Shown here piece by piece: positions 11,147-21,458 of a stretch of DNA of 64,000 nucleotides (positions are counted from its first letter, which is position 1; each line of letters opens with the position of its first letter). The stretch comes from Drosophila miranda. Its lineage: Eukaryota; Arthropoda; Insecta; Diptera; Drosophilidae. A program made the translations under genes and the position numbers. The stretch covers positions 2,976,001 to 3,040,000 of the forward strand of contig NC_046674.1 of NCBI RefSeq assembly GCF_003369915.1. Reading direction: 5' to 3'. The notes below the pieces were generated by a model, which made no database searches, was not told the origin of the DNA, and saw only the letters and a program-made list of their open reading frames with translations.

Positions 11147-12045
11147 CCCCAAACGCCACGATTTGTGGCCCGAAAGGAATGTCTTTCAATTAGTGGCACA
11201 TTCCTCGAGCCAAAACATTGTTTCGAGCGCCCACGAACGATTGTGCAACACTCCATCACTCGTCACTCGTCACTCGACTCGAGTGCGTCATCTTGTCTTT
11301 GCAATCCCCGCAACGGAAACAACGGATAGTCTCCGGTGAATAAAATACAAAAAAGCAATCAACAGATGTGCGTCCTGGATTCCGAGCTGGAGAGGAGCCC
11401 TCAGAGAGAGAGAGCAACGCCTTAAATCATTTTGAGCAAACACTTGGAGAGCCCGCGTCCACGCCCATTGTATGAACAGCAGAGGAATGAAGAATACCCC
11501 GAAGAATGGGGATCTCTTATCAAAAGAAAGCTTATTAATAACTCATATACATAATGCACACAGAGAGAGAGGGAGAGAGAGATCGGTGGAATATAATCAC
11601 TAAATCACATCCAGACATGAGAAATGTGAAAATTGAAAAACGTTTCAGCACTGAGCCCAAGGAAAAGAGCAACCGAAGCGCGCGAGTGCGGATTCCGAGA
11701 ATCCCCCATCTCCCCCCCCACTCCCCCCTCTCCACCACTCCCTGTCGCTTCAAGGAGAAATCCACCGAAAAATCTGAGCAACAGAAAGACGCCCAAAGCG
11801 CGATACTCAACACTTTGGACAAGTTCTTGACACCGCAATGGAGGTGGAGACCGGACCGGGCCGGACCGGGCCATCGAAGGGAGATGTGGCATGCAGCACA
11901 TCTCTTGAAAAGGGAAAATATTGTATTTTTTATTGGCCATTTCAATTATCTTAATGCACTTTAATATGCCATATGCGAGGGCACTCTTTTACGCATTTAC
12001 CGTTTCCCCCCAGACGAGGACCCCAGACCCCAGACCCCAGCCCTG

Positions 12046-12067
12046 CCCCCCCCCCCCCCCCCCCCCC
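12046..12067. repeat. Poly-C tract (22 C)
   Basis: Uninterrupted run of 22 cytosines, preceded by ACCCCAG repeats. Such runs are length-unstable and error-prone in assemblies. Confidence 0.9.
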
Positions 12068-12555
12068 TTGGGATCCTTCCAGTGTTGTGATTATCAGCTA
12101 ATAAGGCATCAATAAATTTTGGTAAGCAGCAGCAAGAGCCGCCAGAGCCGCAAGAGCAGTCGCTGGCCCCGAAAAAAAAAAATGCCAGAGAGATCACTGC
12201 CTCGAGATGATGCCGCAGATTGAGGCACACAGATTGCAATTAATTTGCAATAACTTTTGATAAATGTTTCACTGGAGGTTCTCGACTGTGTGCTGGCCCT
12301 GAGAGTGGTTTCAACGTCACACGATAACGAGTTGACGCGATTAACTGCCAAAGATATGGCAGAAAGTCGGAAGATACAAATGGAGAGGCAGAGGCAGAGA
12401 TACTAACCCACAAAGGCACACAAAAATGGGAGCTTTGACCAGAGACTCCTTCCACCACTGACCACTGGATCTGCTGTAGTTACTGGAATCTATAATCGAA
12501 AAGAGTCCCAGAAATGCCTGTGTACTCGGCATCCCAGAGATATTCATAGATACAC

Positions 12556-12629
12556 CTCTCTCCTCTTCCTCCTCCTCTTCCTCCTCCTCTTCCTCCTCCT
12601 CCTCCTCTTCCTTCTCCCCTTCTCCTCCC
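12556..12629. repeat. (TCC/TTCC)n pyrimidine array
   Basis: About 70 bp of strictly pyrimidine sequence on the plus strand, built from CCTCCTCTT units. The minus-strand open frame it produces is a polyglutamate run and is not supported as a gene. Confidence 0.85.
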
Positions 12630-15060
12630 ATCAGAAGGACTACCGTTAGGCCTCAAGTGAGGCCGAATGTATTCCCATCATTCTGCCCAAAGCTCTGCCT
12701 CCTGGAAATATCGAAGAGTATCTTTTTATGGCAAGTATTTTTCCATCAAATTTGATGTCCATCCGAGAGTACAGGGGGGATGAGTGGCCCCAAGAATGCC
12801 CCCAAAACGATCGAATGTGTAAAAGTCTCGCATGCGACAAATTTGCCAATGCATTTCCCGCTGGCGATTTTATTCCTTCCTTTCCAGCAGAAGGAATGCT
12901 TTGTGGGAGGGGAATGGGGAAAGGGGGGCATGGGGGAATGTCTCCTGTCCGCGGGCAGGCAGCAGGCAAGTATTTGAAATATTTTATCAATGAGCGAAAA
13001 GTTAATAAAAAATAATTAATTTAAGCGAATTTCTGCAGCAGAGAGGGAGAGACGGAGAGACAGAGAGAGGGAGAGAGAGGGAGAGAGAGATCACAGGGCG
13101 GGGCACTGGCTGTGGCAACATATGGGAGGCCAGGCAATACGCTGCAAGCGCATTTAAATTGAATAAAACGCTGCAATGCTGAAGAGACGCCACCAAGCGC
13201 TCGGGGGATAGGCTGCCCCGTTGACGACAACGTTGCACAGGCAACGGTTGCACGCTGCACGGTGCACGCTGCAACTGCCTATTGCCGCTGCCACTGCCGC
13301 TGCCGTTATGCGCTTAACATCTTGGCATCCAATCAATTAGTTTTTATGCGCTTCCATTGCCAACTGTTGGCTGCCTGCTGCCTGCTGCCTGGGCCAAGCC
13401 CCTCTCTTTCTCTTCTTCTTTGGGGGCAGCGGCAGGGGCAGGGGCAGGGGCAGGCTGAAAGCCAAGTCGTCAGTCGTCGTGTCAGCAACAAATTGGCGAA
13501 GGGACCAGGGACCATGCAACAACGGGGCAGCAACGATGACAACTCTCGTTGCAGCTGCAGGCCGCAGCAAAACCACACTTAAGCACCGAAAAAAAAGGAG
13601 AAGAAAAAAAAGAAAAACTATATGGAACTGTATTTCTTATAGAGATGCAATATCTTGAATGCAGAAAGCTGTGAAAGCCGGCCTTGAGACTAGATCGTAC
13701 CCTATTCTTCGAATAGAGGGGAACCAGAAGTTAATGACGAGGTCCTTGCTGGGAATTTTCCTGTGCTTGGATGGTCTCAGGATCCCACCGTCCGTCGAGC
13801 CAAGTAGGAGGAGTAGGAGCCTTCGATGGAGCGGCCAGAAGAACATCCCTCCTCATCTGAATAGATCTAAAAAACAACAAAGCTTACAAGACATTCCATG
13901 GCTCTCCTTTCGGTAAATATTCGCTTCTTGATTTCGCAATTGTTGCTTCCTTACGGATGCCTGCCTTCGAGGACGAAGCAACCCCATCTGGGAGATGGAG
14001 GGTGGGGAAGGGGGTACTCCCTGGCTCCAATACGTTGGCGAGTGGGACATTCCACTCTCCATGGACCATTCTGTGGCCAGTTGATGGACTCTTGAACCTC
14101 GTGGAATGCGAGGACTCGCCACCTCCTCTATCCTTTCTTCTGCTGCACACATCATGCCCGCGAATACCACGCATAATCAGGCAGGAGAAAAGCCATAATT
14201 GTTTCTGCGGATTGTTTCCACGGGGTTCTCAAGCCCCAGTTGTCTAGTGTTTTAATGTCAACCAGCAGATTTGCTCTCTCTCTCTCTGCTCTTCTCTCTC
14301 TCTCTCTCTCGAATGAATGCCAAATGCGAGTGCGCCCCATACTTTCTTTCCTCGCATCGGGAGGAGGAGAGTCTTAGAGGCTTAGAGGCTGAGGGGCTGA
14401 GGGGCTGCCCAGCCTCTGGCAGAACAGTCATCAGATGTCTCCGAGTCTCAGCTTTGTCTCAACTCCAGCTTAGGGGACCCGCGGGAGAAATGTTATTCAA
14501 ATGGCTTTCAAATGCCAGAGAAGTTTGCGGTTTTTCGTTTCGTTTCTTTTTTTGTTGTGTGTTTGCCAGCGATTGACAAATCAATTTGGCGATGGCTTTT
14601 GGGGGGATTTTGCATTTGAAGTTTCGAGGCAGCAACACCTGCTGCCGCTGCCGCTGCCGCTGCTGCTGCTGGTGGCTGGCATTTCTTATTCTTATTTTTT
14701 CTTTTTTTTCGGCCAGAAGACACCTTCTTCTTAGCCAGAGGCTGGGTCTGGGTCTGGGGCTGGGGCTGGGGCTGCGGGGGGTGGGGGCAGGGGGCACGTC
14801 GATCAAAGCCATTCGAACACTTGGCAAATATATGCGCATTGCTAAGCAGCTGCTGGAGAAAGGGGAGCAGCATGAGAGCTGTGGATGAGGCAGAAGATGC
14901 GGCTGCAGCTAAAGATGAGGATGAGGATGTGGCTGGTGGCAGGGGGCTGGTGGCAGGGGGCTGGTGGCAGGGCGATGGAGCGATGGAGGTTTTGCTGCAA
15001 GGTAAATCGACGACAAGCTGGCGGCAGCACTGCGTCTGCGTCTGCGTCTGCATAAATGCA

Positions 15061-15120
15061 TGAGGATGAGAGGATGAGAGGATGAGAGGATGAGGGGGTG
15101 AGGGGGGTGAGCGGGTGAGA
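15061..15120. repeat. GATGAGAG minisatellite
   Basis: Tandem 10-bp GAGAGGATGA units passing into GGGTGAG units; entirely G/A/T on the plus strand. Confidence 0.85.
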
Positions 15121-16333
15121 GGTGGATGCCTCCATTCCGGCCGCATCTGCATTTTGTTGGCGGCTTAACTGCTGTGGCGCTGCCAATGGGCTTTTGGCCA
15201 AGTCATTGCCGCTCTTCCCGCTTGTTGCCGCTTGTGTGTGTGTGTGTGTGTGTGTGTGCCATTGTTGCTGTTGTCCAAACACAACTGAAGTGCTAAAAAC
15301 ATTCCAATGTCAGGTATTAGCAATTTAAGTTAAACCTCCCTCCCTCCCTCCCACCATCCATCCTTGTGGCTCTCCCTCTGCCACCAGTCGAATGTTCTGC
15401 TCTGTGGCATTGGCGGCTTCTCTCTCTTTCTCTTGTGATGAATCCACACACAAAGTGCGATCACCTCCCCGTCAAAGCAGAAAGAACATTTCCCATTTGA
15501 TTGCAACAATGTGAATGCCTGACACCCGTGCCTGCGCCCGTGCCTGCCCCCTGGCTGCTGTCAATGCCACAAATTAGACACTTGGCCAATTTACAGCTCA
15601 TAAATCATATTCGCCAGGGCGGCAAAAGGTTCTCTTATCACTTGAGGGGGGAGGGGGGTGTCTCCCCTGATGGACAGGCATTCGCATTTCCATTTACTCG
15701 TATCTTTGGCTTCTTGAAACTCAACAAAAACATTGTTGGAGCTTAGCTAATTTAGTTCTCGTACAGCACTACTACGATATATATCGCCTCGCGTAACGAT
15801 AAACACCGAATGAATCATTATTCACAATTCAAATGAAAGAAGCATCAATGGAACGAGGTTTCCTTACAAAAAAAAACAATTCGAAATGATCCCAGAACAG
15901 CATTACAGCCTTTAAGATGAGTTTAAGACTGGGGAAAGGAGGAATACGATAAATTTCGAGACCTTTGAGCAGTCAGAAAGGCTTCGAAAGTATTCAAAAC
16001 CTAAGCAACGATTCGGTAGTGAGAAAGGACTTCCATCCACATACTATATGAGGGTACGAGCCAATGTTTCAGGGAAGTATTCGAACTATAAGAAGGTATT
16101 CGGATCGTACGAAGGGATATTGAGCTATGGACAAGTATATGGCATCTTGTTTCTAGTAATTCCTCCAAGTTCCACAGAACTCATTCATCACTTTCCCTTT
16201 CCCCAACCCCCTACCCACCCCTTTCCCAAGGAAATATAAATATTTCTTACGGCGACCATCTCTCGGCGGAGAGGCCACAAACGAACAAAAAAAAGAGACT
16301 CAAATCTAAGGCTGAGGCCTGAGGCCTTAAAGA

Positions 16334-16349
16334 CACGTGGTGCCACGTG
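16334..16349. repeat. Double E-box palindrome at the copy B breakpoint
   Basis: CACGTGG, two bases, then CCACGTG form a perfect 7-bp-arm inverted repeat containing two CACGTG E-boxes. The next base (16,350) is exactly where copy B becomes identical to copies A, C and D. In those copies DINE-1 occupies this side of the junction. Confidence 0.75.
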
Positions 16350-16530
16350 AGGCGCCGCGGCGTCTGCGCGGAGTGCTTCAGGAGTCTTGAAATATCGCGC
16401 AGCGGAGGTGGACAACACTCTCGACGTCTCGGAAGCGAGCAGAGCGCATTCTGGTCTAAAATAGTAAATCAAACACTTTGCAGGTCTTGTGCGATGTGTG
16501 ACGCCAACAATGCACAGCAATTCATTTGTA

Positions 16531-17307
16531 TTATGTTCTCATGCTCGTATGTTTGATATGGGGTAGGGGTGTGGGGTGTGGTAGGTGTTGGTTAGTGCCA
16601 GCCATCCGTTTTGAAAATGTGGTCCATCTATTGTGGAGGTGTTTGTGGGGAGTGGGGGCGACAGGCTTGGCGAAGCGATCGGTCCACTCGCGTGCCAAGC
16701 GGTCGTACTGCTCGCGGTCTTTCTTGTACATTACGGCCGCGGCGGAATTCAGGGGGCTGTCGCAATTGGGGTCCGACAGCAGCGATTGGATGGAGAGCAG
16801 AATCTTCTCCACGGTCAGGGACGGCGACCAGGCTGAGCTCAGAATGTCCACACAGATATTGCCATTGTCTATGTTGCAGTGATACACCTTAGTGCGGAAT
16901 GTAAGCATCGGTGGTTTGAACGGGTAGCTGAGCGGAAATCTTATTTCCAGCGAAAAGTGCCCGCCCTCATAGGGTGTGTTCGAGGGGCCTAGAATAACGG
17001 CGCTCCAGGTGTAGATAGAGCCGTCCACCAACTCCACTGTGCACCCCTCCGTCGGCTTGCTCAACATTTTGGCTAACTCCTTGCGGATGCGGCAGCGGCC
17101 TATATCATTCTCGAATCCATTTTCTTGAGTCGCATCTCTTGGGCCAGCGTTTGCAGGCTCCGCCGCGTCGTTGCGGTTTGGGTTCACGGCATCGCGCACA
17201 GCTCTGTAGGTGCCCTGGGTGGCAGCGGGCGCTCGGGCGGCAACGGGCGCTCCGGTGGCAGCATCGATTCTCAATCTTCTCAAAAGTACTCGGGGCACCC
17301 TCGGCAT
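16531..17307 (-). CDS. E2 ubiquitin-conjugating enzyme, copy B (frameshifted tail)
   Basis: Same protein as copy A through the whole UBC domain (active-site ICVDIL and HCN motif present), with Ser instead of Thr at residue 119. A one-base loss in the G run near 16,650 shifts the frame after Ala217-Pro-Thr-Pro. The Pro/Gln tail is lost, and the protein runs 32 residues longer than copies A and C, for about 258 aa. The catalytic fold is unaffected, so the copy may still be active. It is the only E2 copy without DINE-1 at its 3' junction, and the only one that also keeps the complete divergent partner (leader exon plus second exon). Confidence 0.8.
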   Translation of the reverse strand: MPRVPRVLLRRLRIDAATGAPVAARAPAATQGTYRAVRDAVNPNRNDAAEPANAGPRDATQENGFENDIGRCRIRKELAKMLSKPTEGCTVELVDGSIYTWSAVILGPSNTPYEGGHFSLEIRFPLSYPFKPPMLTFRTKVYHCNIDNGNICVDILSSAWSPSLTVEKILLSIQSLLSDPNCDSPLNSAAAVMYKKDREQYDRLAREWTDRFAKPVAPTPHKHLHNRWTTFSKRMAGTNQHLPHPTPLPHIKHTSMRT

Positions 17308-17640
17308 GACGGCAAACTGTTGAGAAACACTTTTCAGATGGTGAAAACAATTATTGCTTACGAACGCTCTTACATCTAACAAACTAGCACTTAAAATGAA
17401 AATGAGAGTCACAGCATATGACAGCCGTGTGACAGAGCTTCCTTTGACTCGCTTCCAACACTTCACACACCGCTCAGCTGTGTGCAAAAACAGTGGCAGC
17501 CCTATTGGAAAAGCGGGCTGTGAGAGCGAGAGAGAAAGCCTCAGTTCTTGGACTGAAAGCCGGGAAGTTCGTCTGGAATGCTTCGTGAATGCCCTGCAGT
17601 ACCAGCAGTGAGCGATGACGAATGTCATCTACAATGTTAT
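17308..17640. promoter_or_regulatory. Putative bidirectional promoter (E2 copy B / divergent small gene)
   Basis: About 330 bp between the E2 start codon (minus) and a plus-strand leader exon ending in a splice donor. It contains GTCACAC/GTGTGAC and CAGCTG motifs and a GAGAGCGAGAGAGAAAG stretch. The same segment lies at 21,126-21,458 (C), 34,392-34,733 (D) and, inverted, at 152-522 (A). The bidirectional role is inferred from layout only. Confidence 0.4.
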
Positions 17641-17887
17641 CTAGGCGTTGACGCCAGCCAAATCGAACCCTTCGTTTTTTCTTTTGTTTCTTTCCTTTCC
17701 GCGCGTGCCGAACGTAATTCGGTTCTGCCGACCGTGCGCAGTAGCAGAGAACTTCGTTTTATCTTTTCGTCTTCTTTGCGCCTGCGTCGACAGAGCTCTT
17801 TTTCTTTCTTCGCTTTGCATTTGCTATTTGCAATCGTCAAATTGTGCGCAAACGAAGCGAAAGTGCTGTGAATTTTATTATTATCAG
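17641..17887 (+). other. Candidate non-coding leader exon, copy B
   Basis: Pyrimidine-rich sequence without a single ATG, ending ATTATCAG followed by GTAAGTG, a consensus splice donor at 17,888. An ATG-free stretch of about 250 nt closed by a perfect donor is what a 5' UTR exon looks like. The matching acceptor is proposed at 19,138. Its 5' limit is not visible. Confidence 0.45.
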
Positions 17888-18240
17888 GTAAGTGCAGTGT
17901 TTAAATAATTAATAATATGTGTGCGCGTGTGCGTGGTAAAGAAAATCTCAATTGTATAAAAAGTCAAATATGTGAAAAAACTGTGTTCAAATTATGTATA
18001 TTAATGTTTCGCTGCATTCACATTATACTTTATTCTTCTCGTATGCTCGGGAATAAAAGAAGAATAAAGAAATAGAATGTAAGTCCGTATTAGCGAATTA
18101 AATTGTTATAATTTGCGGAGGGCACGAAATTGCAATTTTTGAGCAGTCCAGCAGCAAAACAAACAACAAAAGAAAAGCAACAAAAAGTAACCCCTTTTTG
18201 TGCGGCTTGGCTCGAGCAGGTACATTTTTTTGCGCGTGTT

Positions 18241-18955
18241 TATACCCGATACTCAAAATGAGTATTGGGGTATATTAGATTTGTGGTAAAAGTGGATGTG
18301 TGTAACGTCCAAAAGGAATCGTTTTTTCTCGCCCTGTCTCTCTCTAACACACACGTAGCATAGCCGGCTTTGCTTAGAGAAAAACATTAGCGCCTAGATC
18401 TCAGAGACTATAAAAGCTAGAGCAACCAAATTTGGTATCCACACTCCTAATATATCGGACCGAGACGAGTTTGTTTCAAAATTTCGCCACACCCCCTTCC
18501 GCCCCCGCAAAGGATGAAAATCTGGGGATATTCACAAATCTCAGAGACTATTAAGGCTAGAGTAACCAAATTTGGTATCCGCACTCCTGTTAGATCTCAC
18601 TATAAAACGTATATCTAAAAATTTCGCCCCACCCCCTTCCGCCCCCACAAAGGAAGAAAATCTGTTGCATCCACAATATTGAGGATACGAGAAAACTAAA
18701 AAAGCAGAATCATAGATAATGATCATATCTATCAGATTGCTGAATCTGGATCAGATCATTTTTATAGCCAAAAGGAACAAATCAATTTGCACTGGCTACG
18801 CAGCGCCCGACGTCACGCTCAGACTGATTTTCTGTCTCTCTCGCACGCACTCCTTGTCGTGTCGTTTAATATTAGCGGCGTCTGCCGGAGGAGAGTTATA
18901 CTGACTTAGTATCGGGTATAACTGTAGAGTTGCGGTGTCCGCAGCAACTCACAAC
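18241..18955 (+). mobile_element. DINE-1, internally deleted, inside the candidate intron
   Basis: Begins TATACCCGATACTC and ends AGTATCGGGTATA (sub-terminal inverted repeat of the start), followed by a hairpin: TGCGG-TGT-CCGCA nested in GAGTTGC/GCAACTC. Relative to the long copies at 34,888 and 41,921 it lacks about 400 bp between AATCGTTT and TTTCTCGCCC. The copy in block C has the same deletion. It lies within the proposed intron of the divergent gene. Confidence 0.85.
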
Positions 18956-19149
18956 GATCCCCCTCGTTTGTTTTTGTTGTTGGAGGAAATGAACAGCCCA
19001 CCGCTGACGTACAGTGAACATTGTTGTTTTTGTTGAAACAAACAACCGTTTTAAAAATCGAACAAATTCTTTCTTTTATACAATTGAACCAAATTAATAG
19101 TAATTGTACATATATATAATATATCCATATTATTTCAGCGGCGGTGAAG

Positions 19150-19278
19150 ATGAAAATACCCAACGAGCCAGCAGAAAAAGTGATTCGGAAGGCTATTCAC
19201 AATATTAAGAATAGCTATTTTCAAAAGGGCGCAAGGGACAAAAAATACAAAGCTCTGGCATCCTTAGACAATAATTAA
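19150..19278 (+). CDS. Candidate 42-aa protein, second exon of divergent gene (copy B)
   Basis: Not recognised. A strong acceptor (ATATTATTTCAG ending 19,138) precedes GGCGGTGAAG and an ATG opening a 42-codon ORF, MKIPNEPAEKVIRKAIHNIK then a Lys/Asp-rich half ending LDNN. It is a basic protein with an amphipathic helix-like centre and no signal peptide or membrane segment. AATAAA motifs follow at 19,290 and 19,294. Spliced to the leader exon at 17,641-17,887 it would form a short two-exon gene divergent from E2. A second copy at 36,211 differs by a single Lys-to-Thr change and keeps the frame. It could be a real small protein, the tail exon of a truncated larger gene, or a relic. Confidence 0.4.
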   Translation: MKIPNEPAEKVIRKAIHNIKNSYFQKGARDKKYKALASLDNN

Positions 19279-19350
19279 TAATAATTGTTAATAAATAAAA
19301 CTAATTGGAAAAATAAACAATTGAATGTATTACTTTTTTATATTAAATGC

Positions 19351-19372
19351 ATGATTTTTCGTGAAAAATCAT
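19351..19372. repeat. Perfect hairpin downstream of the small ORF
   Basis: Ten-base arms ATGATTTTTC and GAAAAATCAT separated by GT. It recurs unchanged at 36,412-36,433. It lies about 55 bp past the polyadenylation-like AATAAA. The rest of 19,373-19,747 (copy at 36,434-36,808) holds no feature I can name. Confidence 0.6.
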
Positions 19373-19747
19373 CACCACCTTGTATAATTGCATCATGAGC
19401 CAGCCGATGTCTCGTTCAATACATGAGGCAGGTATGTAACACGATTCTCATACATTTTAGGGCTGGAAATCGGCTGCATATGACCATTGAAATGTATGGG
19501 CGTTACTCGCCTCACTATTTATATTGGCCTTGCTCCTACTGTGGATTATTGCAGGGCGGCAAGGCCTTTTTCATTTTGCTTTAAATTCTACTCTCATTAA
19601 AATAGATTGCAGAATATGAGCCTCTGGTCATTCGTAGCTGGCCATCTTTCAAATTCCATTTATCATTTCGCTGATTCTCTGTACCGCAAGAGCATTTGCT
19701 CTGCCACCACCTCCTGTTGACTCTGGTTGGCCCCGTGGCGTCCTTTT

Positions 19748-20166
19748 TATACCCGATACTCAAAATGAGTATTGGGGTATATTAGATTTGTGGTAAAAGT
19801 GGATGTGTGTAACGTCCAGAAGGAATCGTTTCCGACCCCATAAAGTATATATATGCTTGATCAGCATCAATAGCCGAGTCGATTGAGCCATGTCTGTCTG
19901 TCCGTCTGTCTGTCTGTCCGTCCGTCCGTCTGTCCGTCTGTCCGTCCCCTTCAGCGCCTAGTGCTCAAAGACTATAAGAGCTAGAGCAACGATGTTTTGG
20001 ATCCAGACTTCTGTGATATGTCACTGCTACAAAAATATTTCAAAACTTCGCCCCGCCCACTTCCGCCCCCACAAAGGACGAAAATCTGTGGCATCCACAA
20101 TTTTAAAGATATGAGAAAACCAAAAACGTAGAATTGTAGAGAATGACCATATCTTTAAGACTGCGG
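19748..20166 (+). mobile_element. DINE-1 5' portion fused to E2 copy C
   Basis: Starts TATACCCGATACTC, contains a long GTCT/GTCC tract (about 19,889-19,945), and stops at the junction ACTGCGG/AGGCGCC with the E2 3' flank. The same junction base is found in copies A and D. Confidence 0.85.
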
Positions 20167-20444
20167 AGGCGCCGCGGCGTCTGCGCGGAGTGCTTCAGGA
20201 GTCTTGAAATATCGCGCAGCGGAGGTGGACAACACTCTCGACGTCTCGGAAGCGAGCAGAGCGCATTCTGGTCTAAAATAGTAAATCAAACACTTTGCAG
20301 GTCTTGTGTGATGTGTGACGCCAACAATGCACAGCAATTCATTTGTATTATGTTCTCATGCTCGTATGTTTGATATGGGGTAGGGGTGTGGGGTGTGGTA
20401 GGTGTTGGTTAGTGCCAGCCATCCGTTTTGAAAATGTGGTCCAT

Positions 20445-21125
20445 CTATTGTGGAGGTGTTTGTGGGGGAGTGGGGGCGACAGGCTTGGCGAAGCGATCGG
20501 TCCACTCGCGTGCCAAGCGGTCGTACTGCTCGCGGTCTTTCTTGTACATTACGGCCGCGGCGGAATTCAGGGGGCTGTCGCAATTGGGGTCCGACAGCAG
20601 CGATTGGATGGAGAGCAGAATCTTCTCCACGGTCAGGGACGGCGACCAGGCTGAGCTCAGAATGTCCACACAGATATTGCCATTGTCTATGTTGCAGTGA
20701 TACACCTTAGTGCGGAATGTAAGCATCGGTGGTTTGAACGGGTAGCTGAGCGGAAATCTTATTTCCAGCGAAAAGTGCCCGCCCTCATAGGGTGTGTTCG
20801 AGGGGCCTAGAATAACGGCGCTCCAGGTGTAGATAGAGCCGTCCACCAACTCCACTGTGCACCCCTCCGTCGGCTTGCTCAACATTTTGGCTAACTCCTT
20901 GCGGATGCGGCAGCGGCCTATATCATTCTCGAATCCATTTTCTTGAGTCGCATCTCTTGGGCCAGCGTTTGCAGGCTCCGCCGCGTCGTTGCGGTTTGGG
21001 TTCACGGCATCGCGCACAGCTCTGTAGGTGCCCTGGGTGGCAGCGGGCGCTCGGGCGGCAACGGGCGCTCCGGTGGCAGCATCGATTCTCAATCTTCTCA
21101 AAAGTACTCGGGGCACCCTCGGCAT
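20445..21125 (-). CDS. E2 ubiquitin-conjugating enzyme, copy C
   Basis: Intact 226-aa E2 identical in design to copy A: N-terminal extension, UBC fold, HCN motif, catalytic Cys152, and the Pro/Gln tail that copy B has lost. Ser119 as in B. The 2.6-kb block around it (20,167-22,778) is nearly identical to block B (16,350-18,955), including the internally deleted DINE-1, so B and C are a recent direct duplication about 3.8 kb apart. Confidence 0.85.
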   Translation of the reverse strand: MPRVPRVLLRRLRIDAATGAPVAARAPAATQGTYRAVRDAVNPNRNDAAEPANAGPRDATQENGFENDIGRCRIRKELAKMLSKPTEGCTVELVDGSIYTWSAVILGPSNTPYEGGHFSLEIRFPLSYPFKPPMLTFRTKVYHCNIDNGNICVDILSSAWSPSLTVEKILLSIQSLLSDPNCDSPLNSAAAVMYKKDREQYDRLAREWTDRFAKPVAPTPPQTPPQ

Positions 21126-21458
21126 GACGGCAAACTGTTGAGAAACACTTTTCAGATGGTGAAAACAATTATTGCTTACGAACGCTCTTACATCTAACAA
21201 ACTAGCACTTAAAATGAAAATGAGAGTCACAGCATATGACAGCCGTGTGACAGAGCTTCCTTTGACTCGCTTCCAACACTTCACACACCGCTCAGCTGTG
21301 TGCAAAAACAGTGGCAGCCCTATTGGAAAAGCGGGCTGTGAGAGCGAGAGAGAAAGCCTCAGTTCTTGGACTGAAAGCCGGGAAGTTCGTCTGGAATGCT
21401 TCGTGAATGCCCTGCAGTACCAGCAGTGAGCGATGACGAATGTCATCTACAATGTTAT

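Larger units (their letters stand above)
11160..16225. other. Single-copy, repeat-rich non-coding DNA
   Basis: About 5 kb between the protease and E2 copy B. No ORF here shows domain motifs. It holds GA and CT runs, a 22-base C tract, pyrimidine triplet arrays and G-rich minisatellites. The last 450 bp (15,780-16,225) are AT-richer and featureless by eye. Confidence 0.6.

Noticed and set aside
14508-15152. Minus-strand 214-codon frame
   Set aside because: Low-complexity His/Pro/Ser/Ala from minisatellites; no conserved segment.
17641-18240. Leader exon as part of a domesticated P element
   Set aside because: P-element relics occur near DINE-like repeats in related flies, but no transposase motif or P terminal repeat is present here.
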